Shown one piece after another: positions 43,380 to 52,663 of a stretch of DNA of 64,000 nucleotides. The translations under genes and the position numbers were made by a program. The stretch's first letter is position 1, and every line of letters starts with the position of its first letter. This stretch comes from Paenibacillus sp. JZ16 (GTDB lineage Bacteria > Bacillota > Bacilli > Paenibacillales > Paenibacillaceae), in the NCBI RefSeq assembly GCF_015326965.1, contig NZ_CP017659.1, forward strand, positions 5,956,001-6,020,000, given 5' to 3'. The notes below the pieces were generated by a model that made no database searches, had not been told where the DNA came from, and saw nothing but the letters and a program-made list of their open reading frames with translations.

Positions 43380-46316
43380 ATGATAATCAAAAGGCGTGTC
43401 TATCGAAGTAAGTCGATCCTATCCGTGACGCTGGCATTAGCCGTGATGTTCAGCTCGGCTGTTTCTGCTTGGGGTTATTCCGTTGATGATTACGCAAGCA
43501 CCGGAGAACCAAGGGCGGTCGTTATGGAAGATTTTGAATCGGTATCAAATTTGTCCGCATCCTCTGCAAGGGGGAAGGCCCAGCTGGATATAGTGGGGAG
43601 GCCGGAGCCAATCTATTACGGGCATCACGCTGCAGCTCTAACTTATGATTTTGTGGGCAGCGAATCCGGCACCTCGGCAGCATATCTCAACTTCAAAGAC
43701 CCGGACGGTTCTACCGGCAGAAGCGTCCCCGGTTCACCGACTGCCCTCGGTTTATGGGTTTACGGCGATGGCGGGAACCATTGGCTCCGGGCCCAGCTTC
43801 AGGATTCCTCCGGCGGCAAGCATGCCGTGGATTTAACGTCTACCTCCGGTTTTAGCTGGAAGGGATGGAAATACGTCAAATTTAACGTTCCCTCTACCAT
43901 CAAGGCTCCTCTCAAAGTGAATCAAATCTATATCACCGAATTAAAAGATACGAATAAAAACAAAGGCACCGTATACTTCGACAGGCTGTCCGCATTCTAT
44001 ACGGGTTCCCAGGTGTACGGGCTCGACATTGGCGGGCTGACGCCCATGGGCGTTGGAGAAACGGTGAAACCCCAAGTATATGCAACCTATGAAGGACAAA
44101 CGGAACCTGCATTATTAACAACCGGCGTGAAACTCACCAGCAGTGACGACAACATCGCTACGGTGACAGGCGCTACATACGACACCATTGAAGCATTGGC
44201 GCCGGGAACGGTAACCATAACGGCTGAATACGGAGATGCGCCAAAATCTCAGTATGAGCTTCATATTACGCAGGATGTGCCAGCCCCTGGAGAATTGCTG
44301 TTATCCGGGCCGCAGCATATGGAGACCAGTCTTACCGGAAAAATGAGAACCAGCGTGGTTTACTCCGTCTACGGAAACCAGACGGATCCTGTATGGCTGA
44401 CTGAAGGAATTAGTTATGCAAGCGATCAACCGGGCGTTGTATCGGTAGATCAAGCTGGTCAATTGACCGCAGTTTCTGCGGGAACGGCAGGCATTACAGC
44501 AATGTACCGCGGAGTAACCGCACAGCATGCCATTACGGTGACGGACCCGGTTCCGGTTCTGCAGAGCATCGAACTTCAAGGTCTTACAGCGGTTACGGTT
44601 GGAGACTCCTTCGAGACGGCGGTGTCCGCAACCTACTCCTGGATGGAGGAGCCGGTGATCATAACGGAAGGTGTTACGTTTACCAGCAGTCATCCGGATG
44701 TAGCCGCTGTCGACGATAAAGGAGTGGTATCCGGCTTGAAAATAGGTTCTGCTAGAGTAACAGCCACATTCCAAGGAAAGACCAGCTCACTCTACATTAC
44801 GGTGAATAAAGCCGCCGAGCATCCGAAAACCGAGATGAGAGCCGCCTGGATTGCAACCGTCGACAATATTGACTGGCCCGCCAAAGGAGTCGCCGATCCG
44901 GATCTGCAGAAACAGCAGTTTATCAGCCTGCTTGATCAGCTGGAGGATGCGGGGATGAACGCGGTCATTATGCAGATCAAGCCGACGGCGGATGCATTCT
45001 ACCCGTCCAACTACGGGCCATGGTCAGAATGGCTGACGGGAGTTCAGGGCAAGGATCCAGGGTACGATCCGCTGGCATTCCTGCTGGAGGAAGTCCACAA
45101 GCGGAACATGGAGTTTCATGCCTGGTTTAATCCATACCGCATCAGTCTTCAAGGAGATGTCAACAAACTTGTGGCAGACCACCCGGCCAGGCAGCATCCG
45201 GAGTGGGTCGAAGTTTATGGCGGCAAGCTGTATTTCAACCCGGGGATACCGGAGGCACAGCAGTTTATCATCGACGGGATTATGGAGGTCGTTCGGAATT
45301 ACGACATCGACGCCGTGCATTTTGACGATTACTTCTACCCGTATCCCGTAACCGGCGTGGATTTCCCGGATACGGACACCTTTAACCAGTACAAAGGCTC
45401 TTTTACGAATAAGGGCGATTGGAGAAGAAATAACGTCAATCAATTCATTCAGAAGGTGAACGAAGCTATCAAGGCCGAGAAGAGCTACGTGAAATTCGGC
45501 ATCAGCCCGTTTGGTATCTGGAAAAATAAATCCAGCGATCCGACCGGCTCTGAAACCAATGGTCTCGAGAGTTACAATGCCATCTATGCCGACTCGAAGA
45601 AATGGGTTGAAGAAGAGTGGATCGATTATATCACGCCTCAGATTTATTGGAATATCGGTTATTCCGCTGCCGCTTACGATAAGCTGATCGATTGGTGGAG
45701 TGGGATTGTGTCCGGCAAGAATGTTCATCTATACAGCGGACAAGCCGTATACAAAATCGGGTCGAATGCCGATTGGTCCAATCCCGAAGAGATGCCGAAC
45801 CAGATCCATTACAACCGCAACTTTGAGGAAGTCCGGGGCAGCATGTACTTCAGTTCCAAATGGTTTAAGGATAATGCGCTCGGATTTACCGACAGACTGA
45901 AGAACGATCTGTATCGATATCCGGCATTGATCCCGGCGATGCCTTGGATCGATTCTGAAGCGCCGACAGCGCCCAAGAAGCCCAAGGCTGATCACGAGCA
46001 GGATGATGTGAAGCTAAGCTGGAAGTCGACAGATGACGAGACGTATTATGCGGTCTATCGTTTTGATGGCAGAGGCGCCGGCAGTGTTCAAGATCCGTCG
46101 CATTTGTTAGGAACTCTCCGAAAAACCGACGATAAGACGCAATTCTTTGTTGATCATACCGCAGCGGGGGGACAAACTTACACGTATGTTGTGACGGCTG
46201 TCGATCGTCTGCATAACGAGAGTGCCGCAAGCAAACCGGTCACGGTGAAAGTGAAACATCATGGTAAGCCTGGGAAGCCTCCGGTGAACCCACCGGGGAA
46301 ACCGAACAAACCGTGA
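43380..46316 (+). CDS. Secreted GHL10-type glycoside hydrolase with Ig-like domains (YngK/DigH-like)
   Basis: A 978-residue exported protein with a signal peptide (1-33); a sugar-binding-like domain beginning MEDFES (47-210); three BIG-type Ig-like domains (about 215-480); and a GHL10 (DUF187-like) TIM-barrel (about 483-800) with RAAWIATVDNIDWP, HAWFNPYRIS and AVHFDDYFYPYP. An FN3 domain (about 865-955) and a Pro/Lys/Gly tail end it. There is no SLH anchor. The GHL10 relative DigH (YddW) of E. coli cuts denuded peptidoglycan glycan, so a wall-glycan substrate is plausible. Its sugar-binding-like domain is clearly homologous to residues 572-739 of the 31075 protein (shared LWVYGDG/MWVYGDG, HWLRAQL, WKGWKY/FKGWKY), and both genes share an operator. 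Confidence 0.87.
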   Translation: MIIKRRVYRSKSILSVTLALAVMFSSAVSAWGYSVDDYASTGEPRAVVMEDFESVSNLSASSARGKAQLDIVGRPEPIYYGHHAAALTYDFVGSESGTSAAYLNFKDPDGSTGRSVPGSPTALGLWVYGDGGNHWLRAQLQDSSGGKHAVDLTSTSGFSWKGWKYVKFNVPSTIKAPLKVNQIYITELKDTNKNKGTVYFDRLSAFYTGSQVYGLDIGGLTPMGVGETVKPQVYATYEGQTEPALLTTGVKLTSSDDNIATVTGATYDTIEALAPGTVTITAEYGDAPKSQYELHITQDVPAPGELLLSGPQHMETSLTGKMRTSVVYSVYGNQTDPVWLTEGISYASDQPGVVSVDQAGQLTAVSAGTAGITAMYRGVTAQHAITVTDPVPVLQSIELQGLTAVTVGDSFETAVSATYSWMEEPVIITEGVTFTSSHPDVAAVDDKGVVSGLKIGSARVTATFQGKTSSLYITVNKAAEHPKTEMRAAWIATVDNIDWPAKGVADPDLQKQQFISLLDQLEDAGMNAVIMQIKPTADAFYPSNYGPWSEWLTGVQGKDPGYDPLAFLLEEVHKRNMEFHAWFNPYRISLQGDVNKLVADHPARQHPEWVEVYGGKLYFNPGIPEAQQFIIDGIMEVVRNYDIDAVHFDDYFYPYPVTGVDFPDTDTFNQYKGSFTNKGDWRRNNVNQFIQKVNEAIKAEKSYVKFGISPFGIWKNKSSDPTGSETNGLESYNAIYADSKKWVEEEWIDYITPQIYWNIGYSAAAYDKLIDWWSGIVSGKNVHLYSGQAVYKIGSNADWSNPEEMPNQIHYNRNFEEVRGSMYFSSKWFKDNALGFTDRLKNDLYRYPALIPAMPWIDSEAPTAPKKPKADHEQDDVKLSWKSTDDETYYAVYRFDGRGAGSVQDPSHLLGTLRKTDDKTQFFVDHTAAGGQTYTYVVTAVDRLHNESAASKPVTVKVKHHGKPGKPPVNPPGKPNKP

Positions 46317-46398
46317 GTTTACATCCTTACTGGTTAACGGTTGGTTTACTTCCCTAAGTAAGAAGTCGCTTTAGAGAGCGGACTGGCCCGCATCAGGT

Positions 46399-46438
46399 AA
46401 AGGGACACCCCGGCTTATAGCCTTGGGGCGTCCCTTTT
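46399..46438 (+). terminator. Terminator after the GHL10 gene
   Basis: 13-bp arms 46399-46411 and 46425-46437 with one mismatch and a T run. Confidence 0.85.
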
Positions 46439-46501
46439 GCGTTTGTTCCAATGGACATGCTGCGTGATACAATAGGTGCATTACGACCTGGAGTGTGGTG
46501 T

Positions 46502-47140
46502 ATGTTCAAGAAATTAGGAATGGCATTGGTTTACGCCGCCATAGGTGGTCTTGTGTATTTTTATGGAGATACCATATTGGTCTGGATTCGATCGACAGAC
46601 AGTATGACGCTGATCATGTTCATGGCTGTCATCATGGCCTTGTTTCCGGTGATCCCTTATCCGGTGGTAGGAGGCGTAATCGGTGCCGCCCTCGGGCCGG
46701 TTATCGGTGGAATCGTCAATTGGGTCGGCTCTACCGCTGCTTCCATCCTCATGTTTATATTCATCCGATACGGGTTTCAGGAATGGGGCGACCGGGTGCT
46801 TTACCGTTATAACAGGCTGGGAAAAGTGACAACGATGTTCGAACGGAACGCCTTTATGACCATCCTGTTTACCCGGTTGATCCCGTTTATTCCTTCCATT
46901 GTCATCAATGTGTACGCGGCTCTCAGCAAGGTAACGTTCGCATCTTACAGCATCGCGTCCGCGCTAGGCAAGATCCCTGCCATGCTGCTGTTCTCGATGG
47001 TAGGCGATCATCTGATGACCGACCCTTCCCACATCATGATAACCATTGGGGTATACGGCGTATTTCTCGCGATAACCCTGCTGGTTTACCGGTTGTCAGG
47101 CTTTGGCCGTTCGGGAAGAACGGAGGGCAAACGGTTATAA
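46502..47140 (+). CDS. TVP38/TMEM64-family (DedA-like) membrane protein
   Basis: A 212-residue membrane protein with about five or six hydrophobic helices. It has the SNARE-associated/VTT domain pattern: FPVIPYPVVGGVIGAALGPV as the re-entrant loop and FTRLIPFIPSIVINVYAAL as the second. Relatives move lipids such as undecaprenyl phosphate or phospholipids across the membrane. ATG 46502 is chosen with GGAGTG six bases ahead. Its stop meets the stop of the convergent ydbT-like gene within a six-base palindrome, with no terminator between. Confidence 0.83.
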   Translation: MFKKLGMALVYAAIGGLVYFYGDTILVWIRSTDSMTLIMFMAVIMALFPVIPYPVVGGVIGAALGPVIGGIVNWVGSTAASILMFIFIRYGFQEWGDRVLYRYNRLGKVTTMFERNAFMTILFTRLIPFIPSIVINVYAALSKVTFASYSIASALGKIPAMLLFSMVGDHLMTDPSHIMITIGVYGVFLAITLLVYRLSGFGRSGRTEGKRL

Positions 47141-48811
47141 TTGCTCAATGGATGAGGCGGGACCACTTCGTTCTGCAGATGCGGAGGTCTCGCCCTTTTT
47201 CTTTTGGAACCAAGCCCGAACCGCCTCGATCTCTCGCTGATCCATGCCGTTTAAGCTTTCATTGATCTCGCTGAATATCATCTTCACCTGCAGAGACAGG
47301 AGTCCTATTCTTCGCTGTCTGCGGGTACCGCTGACCTCCATGGCGATAATCTGCGGCCGGCGTATATACCTGGTGGACATCGCAATGAAACGGCTGCGGA
47401 TCGTCAGCTGTTTGTCCGTTACATTAAGTCCGGAATCCCGGTGCGAAAGGAGTCCCCAAGCTAACGAGAGCGGGAGGAGCAGAAGCGATAACAAACCGAG
47501 TTTGTCAAAATACCAAATGCATGCGCCGCTAACGATCGTGGCAAAAGCCAGCTTCCACCGCAGGTACATCCATTTTGCGCGGGGCGGCGGCGAAGCGGTA
47601 ATAGGCTGAGCGCTGAATTGAGGCGTGACCCGATCCAGCAGCGCTGGAATATCTACGGTCTTCAGTAGAGGATGAAGCATGAAATGCTTGTCGGACTCGG
47701 ACGTAAGCACATGAACCTTCACTTCAGCGTAACCGAACCAGCGCCGGAATACGCCTTCTTTCACGGTAATGGCCAGCACTCGTTCGGGAGAGAAGAGCAG
47801 TCTTTTTCTCTCCAGCAGACCGCAGCTGACCGAGATTTGTTTCCCGATGCGCTCGACGGTAAATCCCGCATATTTGATCGTGTAGAGCACGGCGGAGAGC
47901 AGCCAGGATATGATGAGCGCCACAGCGGCAATGCTGATCCAGCTCCCGGGCAGCAGCTTCCCTGCCGATTGAAACAGCGATTGGTACATTTGATCCGGGA
48001 GCAGGTCATCGGCAAAAGATAAAATACCGCCTACAAAGGCTAAAGCCAGAGACAGGTTGGGCGAGGAGAGCGCGGCAATGAGCAGGCGTCCCGAGGATAG
48101 CTGGAGCAGCGTGCTGCGTTCTTCCTCTGCCGTCCCAGGATCGTCTGCGGTATCTCTCCCGGCAGTAGCGCCGAAATCGGAACCCGTCAATGGATCGCTT
48201 CCGTATGCCATGTTCTGATTCGACGGTTGAATGGATTCGTGATTCTCTCGGGTTTCCGACGCTTGAACAGCTGCCCTCTCGCTCGGAGCGGGAAAGCCCT
48301 GATCGGATGGGTCGGAACTTTCATGAGCTTGGCGAACCTCCCGTTCCGTCTGCCTTGTTCGGGTTTGCTCGCGCAGCCAGCGCTGCAGCCGTTCGCCTTC
48401 GCTATTGGTGATGGCAGGCAGTATGCCGCCGCCTTCCGTTTTGCCCGGCGTTTCGATTCGGACCTGGGTGAGTCCCAGTATTCGCTGCAACAAAGGCTGC
48501 TCCAAATTCATGGAATGAATGCGGCCTGTATAGATGGACAACTCCTCACGAAACAGAACGCCGCGACGGATGAGGATTTTGTCCTCTTCTAACGTATAGA
48601 CGAAGCGTTTCCACTTCAGATACCCGTACAGAAGCAGAAGCGAGACCAGGATGACGATGACGGCGGACAGCCAATACCAGGGGATATCGCGCAGCGATTT
48701 TCCGTTAAGGAATTTGATGGATACGAGAGCGGCGATGGGAATGAGTGATTTTACGCTGCCTACGAGCGGGAACAGGATGAACAGCCGGTGCAGTCTTGTC
48801 GGTTCATTCAT
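47135..48811 (-). CDS. ydbT: Bacterial PH-domain membrane protein, YdbT-like
   Basis: A 558-residue membrane protein with several hydrophobic pairs (about 15-65, 250-320, 420-455) and repeated bacterial PH domains (for example LEEDKILIRRGVLFREELSI at about 75-95, and the later GKQISVSCGLLERKRLLF). B. subtilis YdbT, with YdbS, gives resistance to the lantibiotic-like amylolysin. A hydrophilic Gln/Ser/Glu-rich insertion (about 145-240) makes this protein longer than B. subtilis YdbT. It overlaps the ydbS-like gene by 8 bases. The symbol is by similarity of domain and pairing. Confidence 0.78.
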   Translation of the reverse strand: MNEPTRLHRLFILFPLVGSVKSLIPIAALVSIKFLNGKSLRDIPWYWLSAVIVILVSLLLLYGYLKWKRFVYTLEEDKILIRRGVLFREELSIYTGRIHSMNLEQPLLQRILGLTQVRIETPGKTEGGGILPAITNSEGERLQRWLREQTRTRQTEREVRQAHESSDPSDQGFPAPSERAAVQASETRENHESIQPSNQNMAYGSDPLTGSDFGATAGRDTADDPGTAEEERSTLLQLSSGRLLIAALSSPNLSLALAFVGGILSFADDLLPDQMYQSLFQSAGKLLPGSWISIAAVALIISWLLSAVLYTIKYAGFTVERIGKQISVSCGLLERKRLLFSPERVLAITVKEGVFRRWFGYAEVKVHVLTSESDKHFMLHPLLKTVDIPALLDRVTPQFSAQPITASPPPRAKWMYLRWKLAFATIVSGACIWYFDKLGLLSLLLLPLSLAWGLLSHRDSGLNVTDKQLTIRSRFIAMSTRYIRRPQIIAMEVSGTRRQRRIGLLSLQVKMIFSEINESLNGMDQREIEAVRAWFQKKKGETSASAERSGPASSIEQL

Positions 48812-49286
48812 CGTGATCCACCACTTTGGCCAGCTCGCCGATCTGTTTTTTCAGTTCCTCTGCCTCTTCCAGCTTGAGCGCCTGAATAACATGAGTCGTT
48901 GCGGCGGTAACGACCTTTACCTTGGCTAGACCATATTTACGAAGGAGCGGCCCCCGCTCAAGCTCCACATGCTGTACACGCGTCATCGGGACAAGGGTGT
49001 CACTGAGCCAGATCCAGCCGGAGCGAAGCTCCAACTCTTCCTCGCTTACCTTGAAGCCGAATTGTTTGTAGGTGAAAGAGGGCACGGCCCAAGTAAACCA
49101 GGCTCCGAGGACCAGCAGTCCGATGGTGATCCAGCCCGGTATCAGGGTCCACCCGAATATAGCGGCGATGATCAGATAAGCTGCAGCAGCGAGCAGGATC
49201 ACTCCATCCGTAATGAAACCCGTGATGCGGGAGATCGTTACGGAATCCGGGTGACATCTGCGCATATCGTCAAGCCGATTGTCCAT
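48804..49286 (-). CDS. ydbS: Bacterial PH-domain membrane protein, YdbS-like
   Basis: A 160-residue protein with two adjacent membrane helices (about 20-72) and one bacterial PH domain (about 75-150; FKVSEEELELRSGWIWLSD, VPMTRVQHVELERGPLLRKY). Size and pairing match B. subtilis YdbS, the first gene of the ydbST membrane-defence operon. AAGGAGGAA lies ahead of the ATG. It should act with the ydbT-like product in the cell membrane. Confidence 0.8.
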   Translation of the reverse strand: MDNRLDDMRRCHPDSVTISRITGFITDGVILLAAAAYLIIAAIFGWTLIPGWITIGLLVLGAWFTWAVPSFTYKQFGFKVSEEELELRSGWIWLSDTLVPMTRVQHVELERGPLLRKYGLAKVKVVTAATTHVIQALKLEEAEELKKQIGELAKVVDHDE

Positions 49287-49528
49287 ATGTATGTTCCTCC
49301 TTGATGTTTAAGATTCAAACAGTCCTCGCATTTATATGTATGTCTACGTTGCTCGGGAAGGATTCGTTTCATCCCGTCTCCCTACCTGCTTGCCGTGCTT
49401 ATCATTGTAGCATAACAGGCTAACGAGCAATTGAACCTGACCTAACGGTTGCATGAACATATGCTGAATCTGTTAAGCTTGAGTTAAGGAAGAACTTGAA
49501 ATGATCGAGCATGAAAGGATCGCGTGTA

Positions 49529-50479
49529 ATGAAAATAGACCGGCTATTAGCCATAACCGTCCTGCTTCTGAACCGGGGGAGACTGAGCGCCAAGGAGTTG
49601 GCCGATCGGTTTGAAGTATCAAGCAAAACCATATATCGCGACATGGATACGCTATGCCAAGCCGGAATCCCGATTGTGGCCCACCAGGGAATATCCGGCG
49701 GGTTTGAAATTATGGAGCATTATATGATTGACAAGTACTGGCTGTCCGCCGAGGAGATGAGTGCGCTGGTTACAGCGGTTAAAGGGATGAGCAGTGCACT
49801 GGAGGATCAGCAGATGGGCATGCTGCTTGAGAAGGTAAAATCGCTGCTGCATAGGGTAGAGCAGGGGCTTGGCGATGAATATCGAAGGGAACCGGTGATC
49901 ATGGACTTTCAGCCTTGGGGACAGCGTCAAGGACTGAAACCCGCCGTGGGCCTGCTCAAAAAGGCTATTCAAGAAAAGCGCCGGGTCGTGATGGAATATA
50001 TCGATAGCCGGGGCAACGTGGAGCGAAGAACCATTGAACCGGCATCCCTGATTCTGAAGGGCAATATTTGGTATGTACAAGCCTTTTGCCTGGAGCGGGA
50101 AGACTTTCGAATCTTTCGGTTATCGCGCATGCAGCATATCAAGATGCTGGATGAGACTTCGGAGACAAGAATGATACCGAGCATGGAACGCTTGGAATGG
50201 GTTTCCTCTTGGTCAAGCGCGCTGGAGCAGGAGACGGTGCTGCTATTCGAAGCTGCCGCGCGTCAGCGGGTGGCGGATATTTTTCCGCCGGAACGAGTAA
50301 CCGTCAACCCGGACGGCTCTTTACGCGTTCGAGTGTTATACAAATTGGATGAGTGGTTTTACAGCATGATACTAAGCTTTGGGGATCAGGTGCTGATTGA
50401 ACAGCCGGGCGAAGCGGCGGAGGAAGTGAAACGTAGAGCGCAATTGATTATGCAGCGATACGATAACCAGGACAGATAG
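49529..50479 (+). CDS. WYL-domain transcriptional regulator (YafY-like)
   Basis: A 316-residue regulator: an N-terminal winged HTH of the DeoR/HTH_11 type (residues 1-58; LSAKELADRFEVSSKTIYRD), a helical linker, and a WYL domain (about 135-215; EYIDSRGNVERRTIEPASLILKG is the core, with WYVQAFC) plus the WCX C-terminal region. WYL proteins sense small ligands, often nucleotides. ATG 49529 fits AAAGGAT nine bases ahead. It lies 57 bases ahead of a GyrI-like protein gene, probably its partner or target. Confidence 0.87.
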   Translation: MKIDRLLAITVLLLNRGRLSAKELADRFEVSSKTIYRDMDTLCQAGIPIVAHQGISGGFEIMEHYMIDKYWLSAEEMSALVTAVKGMSSALEDQQMGMLLEKVKSLLHRVEQGLGDEYRREPVIMDFQPWGQRQGLKPAVGLLKKAIQEKRRVVMEYIDSRGNVERRTIEPASLILKGNIWYVQAFCLEREDFRIFRLSRMQHIKMLDETSETRMIPSMERLEWVSSWSSALEQETVLLFEAAARQRVADIFPPERVTVNPDGSLRVRVLYKLDEWFYSMILSFGDQVLIEQPGEAAEEVKRRAQLIMQRYDNQDR

Positions 50480-50536
50480 ATGTCCACGTTACCTCTTTAG
50501 AATAGAAATATATTCATCTCAAGGAGGAAACAACAT

Positions 50537-51049
50537 ATGAGTCATAGTCAACAGCAGAATCAAAGTGAACGATGGGTCGAGACTAGATCCGCCATGTTCA
50601 TTCAGGGTGTCGGCGTTCGAACGACGAACGAAGCGGAGGCAGGACCGCAAGGCAAAATACCGCAGTTATGGGACCGGTATTTCCAAAGCGGTATACAGAC
50701 GCAATTATCTGATAAGGATCAAGCCATCTATGCGTTGTACACGGATTACGAGAGCGATGCATCCGGGGCGTACACCTTCATTATCGGCAACAGGATGGAT
50801 GAAGCTGTGGCAGTTGCGGCTTCTACGGAGGAGCTGCAGCAGGCGTCCGTCCCGGCAGCTAAGTACATGGTATTTCGGACAAGACGCGGCCCTTTGATGG
50901 AAGTCGTTCCGCAGGTGTGGCATGAAATTTGGAGTTATTTCCAGCAATCAGCCGATAAAAGGACGTATACCGGGGATTACGAACGCTATGACATGCAGGA
51001 GTTTGATCCAGCGAATATTGTGGTGGACGTATATATTGCGATTGAATAG
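50537..51049 (+). CDS. GyrI-like / effector-binding-domain protein
   Basis: A 170-residue soluble protein of the GyrI-like (bacterial transcription activator effector-binding) fold. After a short polar N-terminus, the domain runs from about residue 17: FIQGVGVRTTNEAE, IPQLWDRYFQ, YALYTDYESDASGAYTFIIG, KYMVFRTRRGP. These stand-alone domains bind small molecules. AAGGAGG precedes the ATG. It follows a WYL regulator, a common pairing. The ligand is unknown. Confidence 0.83.
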   Translation: MSHSQQQNQSERWVETRSAMFIQGVGVRTTNEAEAGPQGKIPQLWDRYFQSGIQTQLSDKDQAIYALYTDYESDASGAYTFIIGNRMDEAVAVAASTEELQQASVPAAKYMVFRTRRGPLMEVVPQVWHEIWSYFQQSADKRTYTGDYERYDMQEFDPANIVVDVYIAIE

Positions 51050-51151
51050 GAGTTAATATCGGCAGAGCATTCAAGTGCCTGGAGTGGAAAGCGACTATTC
51101 TTCGGATGATATGACCTAACCCGGGAATACGCGATATTGGCCAATGATGAA

Positions 51152-51185
51152 GAAGAGGGTGATCCCGCAGCGGGATTACCCTCTT
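51152..51185. terminator. Bidirectional terminator between the GyrI-like and GNAT genes
   Basis: Nearly perfect 16-bp arms (51152-51167, 51170-51185) with a minimal loop; it ends five bases from the GNAT stop. Confidence 0.85.
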
Positions 51186-51189
51186 TATT

Positions 51190-51684
51190 TTACAATCCGG
51201 AGCCCGGCTTCTTGATCATCGTAATGAACGTAGTGCCGCCATAATCAAACGTTGCAACTTCCGAGAAGCCCAAATGGGTATACAAGCGAATGGCTCGTTC
51301 ATTGAATTTGGCAACGGTCAGCCGAAACGATTGGCGATTGTGAAATTCAGCGATGGATGCCAGCACGAACGAGAGGAACTCTTTTCCCCGACCTTGTCCG
51401 GTCGATTCCGGTTTCATGCCAAGTCCCAAATCCAGCAAATCCTCGCCATATGCACCTAACGGGATTGCGATCGGAATTTGGGCTGATGAGCCTGTACAGC
51501 AAAAGCCGAAGAGCTGCCCTTCCTCGTCCAGTATGGCGTAATACGAACACTCCAGAAGTTCTTTCCGAAACTCCTCATCCGGCTCGTTATTGTAGAAGTC
51601 ATAGGGAGGTTCATAGCTCCATTGCATAATTTGATCGGCGTACGTTTCGGTCATGGCCGTGATACGAAGAGGCATTATTCTCAT
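51190..51684 (-). CDS. GNAT-family N-acetyltransferase
   Basis: A 164-residue acetyltransferase with a typical GNAT layout. The acetyl-CoA motif GMKPESTGQGRGKEFLSFVL (about 92-111) is followed by a strand-helix pair (FRLTVAKFNERAIRLYTHLGF). AAAGGATGAG lies ahead of the ATG. It is a single gene between a terminator and the ABC transporter operon, which ends upstream of it on the same strand. Substrate unknown (a small amine or protein N-terminus is usual). Confidence 0.85.
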   Translation of the reverse strand: MRIMPLRITAMTETYADQIMQWSYEPPYDFYNNEPDEEFRKELLECSYYAILDEEGQLFGFCCTGSSAQIPIAIPLGAYGEDLLDLGLGMKPESTGQGRGKEFLSFVLASIAEFHNRQSFRLTVAKFNERAIRLYTHLGFSEVATFDYGGTTFITMIKKPGSGL

Positions 51685-51742
51685 CCTTTGGGTTTGTTGA
51701 TATAGGTTTCTTCCCTATATCCTTATTTCGATTTGGAAGTGA

Positions 51743-51807
51743 AAAAACCTTCTCTTCCGTGTTCATAGCCGGTCTAAAGGACCCCGAGCCACTATGGAAG
51801 AGAAGGC
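51743..51807 (-). terminator. Terminator of the minus-strand sugar transporter operon
   Basis: Long hairpin with GGAAGAGAAGG / CCTTCTCTTCC outer arms and a CTATG/CATAG inner stem; six T follow on the minus strand. 51741-51772 is 29/32 identical to 57566-57597 (see the hairpin there). Confidence 0.85.
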
Positions 51808-51829
51808 ATCCATTCCGAGAAGGTTCAGC

Positions 51830-52663
51830 TTATTTGAACCCGGTTAGTGCCGATCCCGATTTCATGAAATACTTCTGTCCGAAGAAATAGATCAGGATCA
51901 TGGGAATCGCCATGATGGTGGAAGCCGCCATCAGTTTTTCCCACTGCGCCCCGTGGTCCTGTTGAAAGCTTTGCAGGCCGACGGTGATGGTCCATTTTGC
52001 TGAATCGTTCAAATAAATGAGCGGGCCCATGAAATCCACGTACGACCAGACAAAAGAAAACAAAGCGACGGTGGCCAATGCCGGTTTCAGGATCGGCATG
52101 ATGATCTTGACATATATTCGCAGCTCCGAAGCCCCATCGATCTTTGCTGCCTCGGACAATTCGGTCGGTACGCCAAGCAGGAACTGCCGAAGCAAAAAGA
52201 TGAAGAACGGTGCCCCGAAGAATGCGCCGATGGTAAGCGGCATGATCGTATTGACCCACCCGAGCTTGGTGAAGATGATGTACTGCGGAATCATCTGCAC
52301 TTGCGCCGGTAGTATCATGGTCGCCACCACGATGGTAAAGATGATGTTCCGGCCCTTCCAAGGAATGCGGGAAATCGAGTAGGCTACCAGCGGTGCAGAG
52401 AATAGCTGACCGATGATATTCACCATACAAATCAGAAACGTGTTCATCATGTAGCGGGTAAAGGGAATAGCTGAAAGCGCCTCTTTATAATTGGACCACT
52501 GAAACGTCTCCGGGAAGATGCTCGGCGGGAACTCGAGTATCTCTTCCGGCGTCTTCAACGAGGTCATCACCAGCCATACGAATGGAAACAGAAAGATCAC
52601 AGCGAATAGAAGAAGGACCAAATGCGGTATGATCACTCGCAGCCTGACAGCCATATTAATCAC
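51830..52663 (-). CDS. Sugar ABC transporter permease, MalG-like (CUT1)
   Basis: A 277-residue permease with six predicted helices and the EAA loop EAAKIDGASELRIYVKIIMP. It is the last gene of a binding protein, MalF-like, MalG-like operon on the minus strand, overlapping the previous gene by 8 bases. Unlike the LplB/YtcP type elsewhere in the window, this is the classic CUT1 family for di- and oligosaccharides. The ATPase is missing, so a shared MsmX-type ATPase is expected. Confidence 0.9.
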   Translation of the reverse strand: MINMAVRLRVIIPHLVLLLFAVIFLFPFVWLVMTSLKTPEEILEFPPSIFPETFQWSNYKEALSAIPFTRYMMNTFLICMVNIIGQLFSAPLVAYSISRIPWKGRNIIFTIVVATMILPAQVQMIPQYIIFTKLGWVNTIMPLTIGAFFGAPFFIFLLRQFLLGVPTELSEAAKIDGASELRIYVKIIMPILKPALATVALFSFVWSYVDFMGPLIYLNDSAKWTITVGLQSFQQDHGAQWEKLMAASTIMAIPMILIYFFGQKYFMKSGSALTGFK

